Below are positions 17,874 through 27,326 of a stretch of 64,000 nt of DNA, in pieces. The DNA is taken from contig NZ_WYDQ01000001.1 in assembly GCF_024105635.1 (NCBI RefSeq), positions 1 through 64,000 on the forward strand. Direction: 5' to 3'. A program made the position numbers and the translations under genes. Positions within the stretch are counted from its first letter, which is position 1, and the number at the start of each line of letters is the position of its first letter. The stretch is from Oceanicola sp. 502str15 (GTDB lineage: Bacteria > Pseudomonadota > Alphaproteobacteria > Rhodobacterales > Rhodobacteraceae). The notes beneath the pieces are model-generated. The model did not search any database, had not been told where the DNA came from, and was given only the letters and a program-made list of their open reading frames with translations.

Positions 17874-18845
17874 TCACGGCATTTTCGGGGTCAATCGCAG
17901 GCGTCCGCGCCAGCCGAATGCGCCGGCCAGTCGCGGAGCTTCGGCGCCGGTGCCTTCTGCGGCCAGCCGGGCGAGGCTTGCCATCAGCCTTGCCTCGATC
18001 TCCCGCTGCGTCCCGGCCCTCTGCGGGTCGGGGTGGCCGGTGCCGAAACGGATGTAGGGATTGGTGTTCAGCTCGAATACGGCCACCCCCTCCGCGGTCA
18101 GGCCAAAGTCCACCCGGCCAAAGCTCTGGCCCGCCAGCGCCATCACCCGGCGAACGGTGTCGGCGTGGGGATAGTCGGTCATCTCGCCCGCATCGGCGCC
18201 ATATTGCGCCGCGCTGGCAAGGCCGACCTCGCCCGATTTCGCCACCCAGTGCCGCTGGCTCACCGTCAGCGCCGGAATCACCTCGTCCCGCAGCCCGTAG
18301 GCGGCCCGCTTCCGAAAGATCCCGTCCTCCCGCGCCAGCCCGGCGTATTCCACGAACAGCAGGTCGCTCAGCGTGTGCCCGGCCTCCAGCGCTGCCTCCA
18401 GCGCGGCCTGTGCCGCTTCGGCGCTGTGCAGCAGGTCTCCGATCACGCCGCGATGGGCCCAGCCGGTGCGCAAGAAGCAGGGGAACCGCTCGGGGCGTTC
18501 CCCCAGCACCGGCAGCCAGCAGCCGAATCGGTTTATGCCCGCCCGTCCGAGCGCCCGCAGCAGCGCCCCCCGGGGCAGAAAGCGCGACGGATCGTTCAGC
18601 ACCGGGGCGCCGCTGCCCGCGGCACGGGCGCGCAGCGCGGCGGCCACCTCCAGCCAGGGCGGCGACATGCGTTCGAAGTCGGTAAAGATCGCGCTGCCCG
18701 CCGGCAGCCGCATCCGCCGGGCCGCCGCCTCGTAGCCGATCAGTTTCACCCGAAAACCGGCCTTCGGGGCCTTCGCCCGGATCTCGCGAAAGGTGTTCAG
18801 CCGCCGGGTGGTGGCATAGATGACAAGTCGGGGCAGGCCAGGCAT
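17874..18845 (-). CDS. ATP-grasp-like protein, candidate peptide-modifying ligase
   Basis: A 323-residue protein with no close named family that I recognise. The C-terminal part has the ATP-grasp metal-site pattern: D246 in GRVDFGL, then E258, N260 and N262 in FELNTNPYI. The Lys-containing RLVARA/RKRAAYG-like strands upstream and LNDPSRFLPRGALLRALGRAG (about residues 83-103) resemble the substrate-side helix of YheC/RimK-like ligases. The gene is divergent from the 56-residue peptide gene across an 82-bp promoter region, with an HExxH gene next to it. That arrangement suggests an ATP-dependent modification of the peptide, but this is inference only. Confidence 0.65.
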   Translation of the reverse strand: MPGLPRLVIYATTRRLNTFREIRAKAPKAGFRVKLIGYEAAARRMRLPAGSAIFTDFERMSPPWLEVAAALRARAAGSGAPVLNDPSRFLPRGALLRALGRAGINRFGCWLPVLGERPERFPCFLRTGWAHRGVIGDLLHSAEAAQAALEAALEAGHTLSDLLFVEYAGLAREDGIFRKRAAYGLRDEVIPALTVSQRHWVAKSGEVGLASAAQYGADAGEMTDYPHADTVRRVMALAGQSFGRVDFGLTAEGVAVFELNTNPYIRFGTGHPDPQRAGTQREIEARLMASLARLAAEGTGAEAPRLAGAFGWRGRLRLTPKMP

Positions 18846-18866
18846 GAAAAGGCTCGGAACGGCGCC

Positions 18867-18895
18867 TTGACAGGCTGAGAGATGTAAAGGTTAAT
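18867..18895 (+). promoter_or_regulatory. Sigma-70-type promoter for the 56-residue peptide gene
   Basis: A consensus TTGACA (18867-18872), a 17-base spacer and GTTAAT (18890-18895) precede the ATG at 18928. The predicted transcript start near 18902 would leave a short leader containing the AAAGGA ribosome site. Confidence 0.6.
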
Positions 18896-18927
18896 CGGCC
18901 CCACAGGATTTTTCAAAGGAACATTCG

Positions 18928-19098
18928 ATGTCCGTTAAGATTGATGCAGAAAAGCTCCTCGGCTTCCGGCTGGAAGGCAAGGGCGCAGGCGGCCTCAAGA
19001 TGGGTGGCAAGGGCGGCGGCGCCGTCGGCGGCAAGGTCACCGGCCCGATGAGCATCAAGATGGGGACCAAGGGCGGTGTAAAGCCGCCCGCAGGCTGA
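18928..19098 (+). CDS. 56-residue Gly/Lys-rich peptide, candidate RiPP precursor
   Basis: The gene begins at an ATG with AAAGGA 8 bases upstream and a consensus-like promoter. Residues 1-17 (MSVKIDAEKLLGFRLEG) carry all three acidic residues and look like a leader. Residues 18-56 are mostly Gly and Lys with Met, Val, Ser and Thr and no Cys, Asp or Glu. The core repeats itself: LKMGGKGGG at 23-31 and IKMGTKGGV at 43-51. A modified-enzyme-like HExxH gene follows 21 bases later, and an ATP-grasp gene is divergent. Alternative readings are a small basic nucleic-acid-binding protein or a nonfunctional frame, but the signals and codon bias favour translation. Confidence 0.7.
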   Translation: MSVKIDAEKLLGFRLEGKGAGGLKMGGKGGGAVGGKVTGPMSIKMGTKGGVKPPAG

Positions 19099-19109
19099 GC
19101 CCGGGCGGC
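19083..19109 (+). promoter_or_regulatory. GC hairpin across the peptide gene's stop codon
   Basis: A perfect 8-bp stem (19083-19090 with 19102-19109) with an 11-base loop that includes the TGA. There is no T-tract, so it is more likely a partial attenuator or an RNA-stabilising hairpin than a full terminator. It would favour high peptide and low enzyme expression. Confidence 0.5.
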
Positions 19110-19119
19110 CTCTCACCTC

Positions 19120-20091
19120 ATGACACCCGAAAATCTGCTGGCTTTCCCGCCCGATGCCGATCGGGCGGGATTTCTCGACTCGCGGATGCACCGCGAGCTT
19201 TCGGCCAGCCTCGCGCATCTCGCCGAGGCCTGCGCCGAGGCGCATCATCCCGCCGCAACGCCCCTGGCCGAAGCCGCCCGCCTGCTGCAAAACCAGCGGG
19301 TCGGGCCCGAGGCCTTCGCGCGCTACTTCCTCATCGGCACGGCGCTGCTTGAGGGCCGCGAGGCCGAGGTGGAGGCCGATGCCGTCGCGCTGCTGGCCGA
19401 TGTCCGCGCCGGCCGCGCCCCCTTCCGGGTCTCGCCGCGCGGCGGGGCAGGGGAACTCGACGGGCTGATGGACCGGCAGATGGGCGAGGAAGCCGCCTGC
19501 TTCGCCCCGGTCGCACCCGAGACCGCCGCCACCTTCGCCACCCTCCTCGACACCGGCCTCGACCTGCTGTGCGCCGGGCTTCCCGCGCTCCACGCCGAGA
19601 TCACCACCATCACCCACCACGTCGTCGCCGCCACCGCGCCCGACGACGCGACGATGCAGTTCGACGGCGCCTCCCACTACCAGTTCTGGGGCCTCCTGCT
19701 GCTCAACCCGCGCTTCCACACCACCCGCCTCGCCATCGCCGAGGTGCTGGCCCATGAAAGCGCCCACTCCCTCCTCTTCGGCCTCACCATCGACGACCCC
19801 CTCGTGCTCAACGCCGAGGGCGCGCTTTTCGCCTCGCCCCTGCGCGCCGATCCGCGCCCGATGGACGGCATCTACCACGCCACCTTCGTCTCCGCCCGCA
19901 TGGCCTGGGCGATGGAAGGGCTCGCCGCCTCCGGCCTGCTCTCCCCCGAAGAGCACCAGCAGGCCCTCGCCGCCGCCCGCTCAGACCGCGCCAATTTCCA
20001 CGCCGGCAACGGCGTGATCGAGGCCCACGGCCTGCTCTCCCCCACCGGCGAGACCATCCTGCGCAATGCCCGCAACTGGATCGCCGCCTGA
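19120..20091 (+). CDS. HExxH-motif protein, possible alpha-ketoglutarate-type peptide hydroxylase
   Basis: A 323-residue protein with a single HExxH motif, HESAH at residues 212-216 (AEVLAHESAHSLLFG). A conserved downstream histidine (H253, in PMDGIYHATFV) could be the third metal ligand. This arrangement fits the mod_HExxH family, some members of which hydroxylate the beta carbon of residues in RiPP precursors and are not proteases. A metalloprotease role cannot be excluded from sequence alone. There is no signal peptide. It follows the small peptide gene by 21 bases on the same strand, which supports a substrate-enzyme relationship. Confidence 0.7.
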   Translation: MTPENLLAFPPDADRAGFLDSRMHRELSASLAHLAEACAEAHHPAATPLAEAARLLQNQRVGPEAFARYFLIGTALLEGREAEVEADAVALLADVRAGRAPFRVSPRGGAGELDGLMDRQMGEEAACFAPVAPETAATFATLLDTGLDLLCAGLPALHAEITTITHHVVAATAPDDATMQFDGASHYQFWGLLLLNPRFHTTRLAIAEVLAHESAHSLLFGLTIDDPLVLNAEGALFASPLRADPRPMDGIYHATFVSARMAWAMEGLAASGLLSPEEHQQALAAARSDRANFHAGNGVIEAHGLLSPTGETILRNARNWIAA

Positions 20092-20131
20092 GGGTATGGA
20101 CGCCGCGCCGCCCTTCCCCTAAAGCTCTTTC

Positions 20132-20282
20132 ATGACCAAAAGCGGCAAACCCGGCGCATCGCGCGAGGAGCGGCTGAAGCAGGCGCTCAAGGCCAACATG
20201 GCCCGCCGCAAGGCACAGGCAAAAGCGCGCGCCGGCAAGACAACAAACGAAACGGCAGTATCGAGCGGTAAAGAGGGCGAAA

Positions 20283-20290
<8 letters not shown>
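20132..20290 (+). CDS. Conserved 52-residue basic protein upstream of murA
   Basis: A short frame starting [20 protein letters not shown], then [14 protein letters not shown], ending in an acidic tail. It overlaps the murA start by eight bases, giving translational coupling. Similar short Lys/Arg-rich frames ([23 protein letters not shown]) precede murA in other Rhodobacteraceae from memory. The basic helical middle suggests nucleic-acid or membrane-surface contact, but no function is known. It was probably overlooked in many annotations because of its length. Confidence 0.72.
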
Positions 20291-21557
<1,267 letters not shown>

Positions 21558-21639
21558 CAGCTCGCCACTCCCGCCGCCCCGCTGTGCGCTCCCGCGCGAA
21601 CGGTGCCGCAACCCGCGCCAGACCTGCAAAAACCGCGTA

Positions 21640-21672
21640 TGCACAGCTTGTGTACCGGCTGTGCACGGGATG
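21640..21672 (+). repeat. Three 11-bp iteron-like units, locus 1
   Basis: Units TGCACAGCTTG, TGTACCGGCTG and TGCACGGGATG follow each other without spacing (21640-21650, 21651-21661, 21662-21672). Seven bases later is TTAACCAAGGTTAA (21679-21692). Another triplet of the same unit occurs at 45980-46012 upstream of the nitrate permease gene. The helical phasing suggests a protein-binding array. Confidence 0.65.
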
Positions 21673-21840
21673 TGACATTTAACCAAGGTTAACAGCCGCC
21701 CCGCCTTTAACCCGCCTGTACGGTGCCCCGCCGCCGCGCCATGCCCTCACGGCAACCTGCGCTTGTGAGCGCGGGCCGAAACCCCTATGTCATTCCTGCA
21801 ATGGGAAAAACGCCAAACATCCGCGCCTCGGAGGCAACCT

Positions 21841-22323
21841 GTGTCTGAAGACGCCAAGTTCGAAGACGGGTCGGACCGCCCGATCTACATCGCCGCCATG
21901 GACGATGGCTCGCTGCCCATCGTCTCCTCGCTGGTGCAGGATGCCGTCTTTCCGATCACCGAGATGAAGTTTGACCGCAAAGCACGCGAATTTGCCTTGC
22001 TGCTCAACCGCTTCCGCTGGGAAGACAAGGCCCGCGCCGAGGCCCGTGGCCGGCCCTACGAGCGGGTGCAATCGGTGCTGCGGGTGGGCGACGTGATGGG
22101 CGTCGCCACCATGGGAATCGACCGCTCCGACGCCGATACCATCCTCTCCCTGCTGGCAATGACCTGGGAAGAGGGCGAAGAGGGCGCCGGCGCGCTCACC
22201 CTGACCCTCGCGGGCGACGGGGCGATCCGGCTCGAGGTCGAGTGCCTCGACGTGGTGCTCAAGGATGTCACCCGCCCCTATGTCGCCCCCTCCCGCAAGG
22301 CCCCGGAGCACCCAGAAGGGTGA
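21841..22323 (+). CDS. DUF2948 family protein
   Basis: A 160-residue protein of a family confined mostly to Alphaproteobacteria. The GTG at 21841 (VSEDAKFEDG) was chosen because GGAGG lies 7 bases upstream and relatives start SEDAxFEDG; an in-frame ATG at 21787 would add 18 residues. Conserved segments are SSLVQDAVFPITEMKFD and LLLNRFRWED, followed by the C-terminal AIRLEVECLDVVLKDVTRPY. Function is unknown. The stop overlaps the following GNAT gene, and the gene heads a likely GNAT-hisD-UPF0262-phosphatase operon. Confidence 0.85.
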   Translation: MSEDAKFEDGSDRPIYIAAMDDGSLPIVSSLVQDAVFPITEMKFDRKAREFALLLNRFRWEDKARAEARGRPYERVQSVLRVGDVMGVATMGIDRSDADTILSLLAMTWEEGEEGAGALTLTLAGDGAIRLEVECLDVVLKDVTRPYVAPSRKAPEHPEG

Positions 22324-22838
22324 GCATCCGCCGCCTCGGGCCGCAGGATGCCGAGGCCTTTCGCGCCCTGCGTCTGGAGGCACTGGAGGAGGCGCCGGAT
22401 GCCTTTGGCGAAGATCTCGAGCAGGCCCGCCAGAAGACCGATCTCGACTATGCCAACCGTCTGGAAATGGGCGATAATTTCGGTGCCTTCGCGGGCGGCG
22501 AACTGGTCGGCATCCTGCTCTATATGCGCGAGGAAGGGCCCAAGATCGGCCACCGCGCCTTTGTCATGTCGGTCTATCTGCAACCCGCTCACCGGGGCTC
22601 GGGGCTTGCCTCCGCGCTGCTCGGGGCCGCCGTGGCGCTGGCCGCGGAAACCGGGGTCGGGCAGGTCGAGCTCTACGTCTCCTCCGCCGCCCCCCGTGCC
22701 CGCGCCTTTTACCTGCGCGAAGGCTTTGCCGAGGTCGGCCGCAGCCCCCGCGCGCTCTGCGTTAACGGGTGTTACCACGACGAACTCCACATGCTGCGCC
22801 TGCTCGATCCGCTTGAGGGCGGCGGGGCAGGCGGGTAA
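22320..22838 (+). CDS. GNAT-family N-acetyltransferase
   Basis: A 172-residue acetyltransferase of the GNAT fold, presumably using acetyl-CoA; the substrate is unknown. The N-terminus SIRRLGPQDAEAFRALRLEAL is a typical first strand and helix. The acetyl-CoA loop is VYLQPAHRGSGLASALL (about residues 84-100), followed by VELYVSSAAPRARAFYLREGF. The GTG start overlaps the DUF2948 stop (GTGA). It lies directly upstream of hisD. Confidence 0.88.
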   Translation: MSIRRLGPQDAEAFRALRLEALEEAPDAFGEDLEQARQKTDLDYANRLEMGDNFGAFAGGELVGILLYMREEGPKIGHRAFVMSVYLQPAHRGSGLASALLGAAVALAAETGVGQVELYVSSAAPRARAFYLREGFAEVGRSPRALCVNGCYHDELHMLRLLDPLEGGGAGG

Positions 22839-22859
22839 GAGGCGGCCAAAGGAGAGCCC

Positions 22860-24161
22860 ATGCCCGTCTTTCTCGATACCCGCGACGCCGATTTCGAAGC
22901 CCGCTTCCTGGCCCTCCTCAGCGCCAAGCGCGAGGACTCGCCCGATGTCGACGAGGCCGTGGCCCGGATCATCTCCGACGTGCGCGAGCGCGGCGATGCC
23001 GCCGTCATCGAGCTGACCGAAAAGTTCGACCGTCTCTCGCTAACCCCTGAAACCCTTGCCTTTTCCGAGGCCGAGATCGACGAGCACTGCGCCCGCGTGC
23101 CCCCCGCCGAGGCCGCCGCGCTGGAGCTGGCCGCCGAGCGCATCCGCGCCTACCACGTGCGCCAGATGCCCGAAAATGCCGAGTGGACAGACCCCGACGG
23201 GGCCACCCTCGGCTGGCGCTGGGGCCCTGTGTCCGCCGCCGGTCTCTACGTGCCCGGCGGCCTCGCCAGCTACCCCTCCTCGGTGCTGATGAACGCCGTT
23301 CCCGCCCATGTCGCAGGGGTCGAACGCCTCGTTATCGCCTGCCCCACCCCGGGCGGCGAAGCCAACCCCCTCGTGCTCTACGCCGCCCGCCTGGCGGGGG
23401 TGAAAACCGTCTACCGGATCGGCGGCGCGCAGGCCGTGGCGGCCCTGGCCTATGGCACGCAAACCATTGCCCCGGTTGATAAAATCACCGGTCCCGGCAA
23501 TGCCTTTGTCGCCGCCGCCAAGCGCCGGGTCTTCGGCAAGGTCGGCATCGACATGATTGCCGGTCCCTCCGAAATCCTGGTTATCGCCGACCCCGAGAAC
23601 GACCCCGATTTCCTCGCCCTCGACCTGCTCTCCCAGGCCGAGCACGACGCCTCCGCCCAGTCCATCCTCATCACCACCGACGCCGCTTTCGGCGAGGCCG
23701 TATCGCAGGCCATCGACACCCGCCTGCAAACCCTCGAACGCGCCGAGATCGCCGGGGCCAGCTGGCGCGATAACGGCGCCGTCATCACCGTCCGCTCGCT
23801 CGACGAGGCCGCCGAGCTCTCCGACCGCATCGCCCCCGAGCACCTCGAGCTCTGCGTCGCAAACCCCGAGAAACTCAGCGAAAAAATTCACCACGCCGGG
23901 GCGATCTTCCTTGGCCAGTGGACCCCCGAGGCGATCGGCGACTACATCGGCGGCCCCAACCACGTGCTCCCCACCGCCCGCTCCGCCCGGTTTTCCTCGG
24001 GCCTCTCGGTGCTTGATTTCCTCAAGCGCACCACCCTCGCCAAGATGACCCCCGAGTCCCTCCGCGCCATCGGCCCCGCCGCAGAAACCCTCGCAACCTC
24101 CGAGAGCCTGCAAGCCCACGGCCTCTCCATCCGCGCCCGCCTCGACAAGCTCAACCGCTAG
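22860..24161 (+). CDS. hisD: Histidinol dehydrogenase
   Basis: A 433-residue zinc enzyme that oxidises L-histidinol to L-histidine in two NAD-dependent steps. Conserved blocks are GPVSAAGLYVPGG, the IGGAQAVAALAYGT region, the long signature beginning GPSEILVIAD, LSQAEHDASAQSIL, and APEHLEL near the C-terminus. Length is normal. The remaining his genes are not nearby. hisD next to an UPF0262 gene and a low-molecular-weight phosphatase, upstream of infA, is a common Rhodobacteraceae order. Confidence 0.96.
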   Translation: MPVFLDTRDADFEARFLALLSAKREDSPDVDEAVARIISDVRERGDAAVIELTEKFDRLSLTPETLAFSEAEIDEHCARVPPAEAAALELAAERIRAYHVRQMPENAEWTDPDGATLGWRWGPVSAAGLYVPGGLASYPSSVLMNAVPAHVAGVERLVIACPTPGGEANPLVLYAARLAGVKTVYRIGGAQAVAALAYGTQTIAPVDKITGPGNAFVAAAKRRVFGKVGIDMIAGPSEILVIADPENDPDFLALDLLSQAEHDASAQSILITTDAAFGEAVSQAIDTRLQTLERAEIAGASWRDNGAVITVRSLDEAAELSDRIAPEHLELCVANPEKLSEKIHHAGAIFLGQWTPEAIGDYIGGPNHVLPTARSARFSSGLSVLDFLKRTTLAKMTPESLRAIGPAAETLATSESLQAHGLSIRARLDKLNR

Positions 24162-24225
24162 GCTTTCGCTGCATTGCAGTATCCGCGCCCGCAGGCTAGC
24201 TTTCAGCAGCCACGGAGACGAGCGA

Positions 24226-24705
24226 ATGAGCCGCATCTGCCATATAGAGATCGACGACGCCAACCTGCCCCCGCCCACGCCCGAGATCGAGCAGGAGCGG
24301 AAGGTGGCGATTTTCGATCTGCTCGAGGACAACAGCTTCATCCCCGACGGGCGGGAGGGCGTCGAGCTTCCCCCGGGCCCCTACCGCCTGCATCTGTGCA
24401 TCCGCGAGCGCCGGCTGGTCTTCGACATCTCCGACGAAAATGCCAATGAAGTCGGGGCCTTCCACCTGTCGCTCTCGCCCTTCAAGCAGGTCGTGAAAGA
24501 CTACTGGCAGATCTGCGAAAGCTATTACGACGCGGTCAAGAAGCTGCCGCCGCACCAGATCGAGGCCATCGACATGGCCCGCCGGGGTATCCACAACGAG
24601 GGCGCGCGGGTGCTTCAGGAGCGGCTCGAGGGCAAGGCCGAGGTCGATACCGATACCGCCCGCCGGCTGTTCACGCTCATCTGCGTGCTGCACTTCGGGA
24701 GCTAG
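24226..24705 (+). CDS. UPF0262 family protein
   Basis: A 159-residue conserved protein of unknown function found in Alphaproteobacteria. Recognisable segments are EIEQERKVAIFDLLEDN, LHLCIRERRLVFDI, LSLSPFKQVVKDYWQICESYY and the C-terminal ARRLFTLICVLHF. It is soluble with no catalytic motif apparent. It lies 64 bases after hisD and almost abuts the phosphatase gene, consistent with one operon. Confidence 0.9.
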   Translation: MSRICHIEIDDANLPPPTPEIEQERKVAIFDLLEDNSFIPDGREGVELPPGPYRLHLCIRERRLVFDISDENANEVGAFHLSLSPFKQVVKDYWQICESYYDAVKKLPPHQIEAIDMARRGIHNEGARVLQERLEGKAEVDTDTARRLFTLICVLHFGS

Positions 24706-24707
24706 GC

Positions 24708-25166
24708 TTGGGCAAGGACTTCCCCTCCTCGGTACTGTTCTGCTGCGACCACAACGCCGTGCGCTCGCCCATGGCGGAAGGCCTGATGAAAAAGCTCTAC
24801 GGCCACGATGCCTACGTGCAGTCGGCCGGGGTCTACAACGATCTCGACGTCGACGGTTTCGCCATCGCCGTCTGCGACGAGATCGGGGTCGAGCTGCACC
24901 GCCATCGCTCCCGCAGCTTCGAGGAGATGCAGCAATGGGGCGATGACCTCTCCGGCTTCGACCTCATCGTCGCCCTCTCGCCCGCCTCCCAGCGCCAGGC
25001 GCTTGAAATGACACGCGTTTTCCATCTCGACGTCGAGTATTGGCCTATCATGGACCCCTCCGGCCTCGGCGAGACCCGCGAGGCCAAGATGGGCGTCTAC
25101 CGGCAGGTCCGCGACCAGCTGCTCGCCCGCATGAAGCAGCGCTTCGGCCCACCCACCAAGGGCTGA
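24708..25166 (+). CDS. Low-molecular-weight phosphotyrosine phosphatase family protein
   Basis: A 152-residue protein with the LMW phosphatase / arsenate reductase fold. The P-loop C13-X5-R19-S is in VLFCCDHNAVRSPMAEG, and the general-acid aspartate is likely in MDPSGLGE. The loop with DHNAVRS differs from the classical CxGNxCRS, typical of an alphaproteobacterial subfamily whose substrate is unknown. The start is a TTG two bases after the UPF0262 stop; no better start is visible. A role as arsenate reductase is possible but unsupported by any nearby ars gene. Confidence 0.85.
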   Translation: MGKDFPSSVLFCCDHNAVRSPMAEGLMKKLYGHDAYVQSAGVYNDLDVDGFAIAVCDEIGVELHRHRSRSFEEMQQWGDDLSGFDLIVALSPASQRQALEMTRVFHLDVEYWPIMDPSGLGETREAKMGVYRQVRDQLLARMKQRFGPPTKG

Positions 25167-25305
25167 CAGCGCCACGGCCCCGGCGTCGATCAAAAAGGTC
25201 ACATCGCGGCGATTGGCCGGTATTTCTGCTTGATTTCATGCGCACTTGGGCGCATCTAGTGCCGCGTCCGCCACAGTGCGGCGTGTATGCAACAACGGAG
25301 TGACC

Positions 25306-25524
25306 ATGGCCAAGGAAGAACTGCTCGAATTTCCCGGTGTCGTGAAGGAGCTCCTGCCCAATGCGACGTTCAGGGTCGAGCTGGAAAACGGCCATGAGAT
25401 CATCGCGCATACGGCAGGAAAACTTCGCAAGAACCGGATTCGCGTCCTCACCGGCGACAAGGTGCAGGTTGAGATGACGCCCTATGACCTGACCAAGGGC
25501 CGCATCAACTACCGCTTCCGGTAA
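25306..25524 (+). CDS. infA: Translation initiation factor IF-1
   Basis: A 72-residue essential factor with one S1-type OB domain ([20 protein letters not shown] through GRINYRFR), nearly identical to IF-1 across bacteria. It binds the ribosomal A site during initiation. The ATG at 25306 has GGAG seven bases upstream. It heads a compact infA-maf-RNase-yacG operon: maf starts two bases after its stop. Confidence 0.97.
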   Translation: MAKEELLEFPGVVKELLPNATFRVELENGHEIIAHTAGKLRKNRIRVLTGDKVQVEMTPYDLTKGRINYRFR

Positions 25525-25525
25525 G

Positions 25526-26104
25526 ATGCGACTCATCCTCGGATCCGGCAGCCCGCGTCGTCGCGAGCTGCTGGGCCAGCTCGGGATCACCCCCGACGAA
25601 ATCCGCGCCGCCGACATCGATGAAAGCCCGGCCAAGGGGGAGCTTCCGCGCCCCTATTGCACCCGCATGGCGGTGGAAAAGGCCCAGGCCCTTCCGCCCG
25701 GCGCGGGCGAGATCGTGCTCACCGCAGATACCACCGTGGCGCTGGGCCGCCGCATCCTCGGCAAGCCCGAGGGGCGGGCGCAGGCCGGCGAGTTCCTTCG
25801 CGCGCTCTCGGGCCGCAGGCATCGCGTCATCACCGCGCTGGCGGTGCGCAGCGAGGCCGGGATGTGGCAGCGCGACGTGGTCACTTCGGTCAAGATGAAG
25901 CGCCTCTCGCAGAGCGAGATCTTCGCCTACCTCGAAACCGGCGACTGGCAGGGCAAGGCCGGCGGCTATGCCATCCAGGGGCCGGCGGGCGCGTTCATTC
26001 CATGGATATCAGGCAGTTACTCCGCCGTCATGGGGCTGCCGGTGGCCGAAACCGCCAGCCTTCTGGTGGCGGCGGGCTACCCGCTTTACGGAGCCGCGAC
26101 ATGA
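25526..26104 (+). CDS. maf: Maf family nucleotide pyrophosphatase
   Basis: A 192-residue Maf/HAM1-like enzyme hydrolysing modified or canonical dTTP/UTP to monophosphates as housecleaning. The motif [14 protein letters not shown] opens the protein, [18 protein letters not shown] contains the catalytic Asp region, and [13 protein letters not shown] is the C-terminal signature. The stop overlaps the RNase gene by four bases. Confidence 0.93.
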   Translation: MRLILGSGSPRRRELLGQLGITPDEIRAADIDESPAKGELPRPYCTRMAVEKAQALPPGAGEIVLTADTTVALGRRILGKPEGRAQAGEFLRALSGRRHRVITALAVRSEAGMWQRDVVTSVKMKRLSQSEIFAYLETGDWQGKAGGYAIQGPAGAFIPWISGSYSAVMGLPVAETASLLVAAGYPLYGAAT

Positions 26105-27129
26105 AGGGCACCCAGATCATTCTCGACCACGTGGCAGGCCGCGAGGCCGCCGCGTTCATGGTCGACGGACGGCTCGACGACCTGCTGATCGACGCCCCCG
26201 GCACCCTGCGCCCCGGCGCGATCTGGCGCGCCAGGGCCGAGCGTCAGGCAAAGGGGCAGGGGGGCATCTTTCTGGCCGCCGAGGGCCAGCGCTTCTGGTT
26301 CCGTCAGGCCAAGGGCATTGCGCCCGGCGAGCCGCTGGTGGTGCAGGTCACCGGCTATGCCGAGGTCGAAAAGGCCCCGCCCGTCACCCGCGCCCTCACT
26401 TTCAAGTCGCGCTACGTGATCGTCACCCCCGATGCGCCCGGCGTCAACGTCGCCCGCTCGATCCGCGACGAAGACGAGCGCGACCGCCTCAAGCTCGCCG
26501 CGCTCGAGGCGCTGGAGGGCCGCGACTGGGGCCTCATCCTGCGCTCCTCCTGCGTCGGCGCCGCCGAGGACGAGATCGCAGACGACATCGCCGCCATGAT
26601 CGCCACCGCCGAGGAGGCGCTTTCCGAGGGCGCCCCGGGCGAGATCCACCCCGGCGACGGCCCCCACATCACCGCATGGCGCGAGTGGACCCAGCCCGCC
26701 GAGGTGGTGACGGAGCCCGGCAGCTTCGAGAGCCACGGCGTGCTCGATGCGCTGGCCGCGCTTCAGGGCCCGCGCGAGCGGGCCGGGGAGGCCACCCTCT
26801 ATGTCGAGCCGACCCGCGCGCTTGTCGCGGTCGATGTGAACACCGCGGGCGACATGTCTCCCGCGGCGGCGCTCAAGGCCAACCTTGCCGCCGCAAAGGC
26901 CCTGCCCCGCGCCCTGCGCCTGCGAGGCCTCGGCGGGCGGGTGGTGGTCGATTTCGCGCCCATGCCCAAGGGCCAGCGCAAGCAGCTCGAGCAGTCGCTC
27001 AAGGCCGCCTTCCGCGCCGACCCGATCGAGACCGTGCTGGCCGGCTGGACGCCCCTTGGCCAGTATGAGATGCAAAGGAAACGCGAGCGCCTCCCGCTCG
27101 CCCTCACGCTGCCGAAGGAGGTCAAGTGA
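26101..27129 (+). CDS. Short RNase E/G family ribonuclease
   Basis: A 342-residue protein of the RNase E/G family. The catalytic segment [17 protein letters not shown] matches the DVNxG metal-site motif, and [20 protein letters not shown] matches the second acidic block. It is shorter than E. coli RNase G (about 490 residues) and lacks the CPxCxG zinc link used for tetramer formation, so it belongs to the small alphaproteobacterial subgroup. The ATG overlaps maf by four bases, and the stop overlaps the yacG GTG. A full-size RNase E is expected elsewhere in the genome. Confidence 0.9.
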   Translation: MKGTQIILDHVAGREAAAFMVDGRLDDLLIDAPGTLRPGAIWRARAERQAKGQGGIFLAAEGQRFWFRQAKGIAPGEPLVVQVTGYAEVEKAPPVTRALTFKSRYVIVTPDAPGVNVARSIRDEDERDRLKLAALEALEGRDWGLILRSSCVGAAEDEIADDIAAMIATAEEALSEGAPGEIHPGDGPHITAWREWTQPAEVVTEPGSFESHGVLDALAALQGPRERAGEATLYVEPTRALVAVDVNTAGDMSPAAALKANLAAAKALPRALRLRGLGGRVVVDFAPMPKGQRKQLEQSLKAAFRADPIETVLAGWTPLGQYEMQRKRERLPLALTLPKEVK

Positions 27130-27311
27130 GCTGCCCGATCTGCTCGAAGGAAGCCCAGCCCAAGTATCGTCCCTTCTGCTCCGCCCGCTGCGCCGACCTC
27201 GACCTTGGCAAATGGCTGACAGGCGCCTACGCGGTGCCCTCCGACGACCCAGAGGATATCGAGGAAGCCTTCCGCCTCACCGGCGAGGAAGAGCCCCCCA
27301 AACCGCACTGA
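27126..27311 (+). CDS. yacG: DNA gyrase inhibitor YacG
   Basis: A 61-residue zinc protein with the four ligands C3, C6, C18 and C22 in MSCPICSK...RPFCSARC and the conserved DLGKWLTGAYAVP segment. YacG binds GyrB and blocks DNA binding by gyrase. The start is a GTG overlapping the stop of the RNase gene (GTGA). It ends the infA operon and converges with the TRAP permease gene. Confidence 0.92.
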   Translation: MSCPICSKEAQPKYRPFCSARCADLDLGKWLTGAYAVPSDDPEDIEEAFRLTGEEEPPKPH

Positions 27312-27326
27312 ACATCCCGCGCCCGC

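Noticed and set aside
25230..25258. Promoter TTGATT...CATCTA upstream of infA
   Set aside because: The -35 is fair but the -10 element matches at too few positions.
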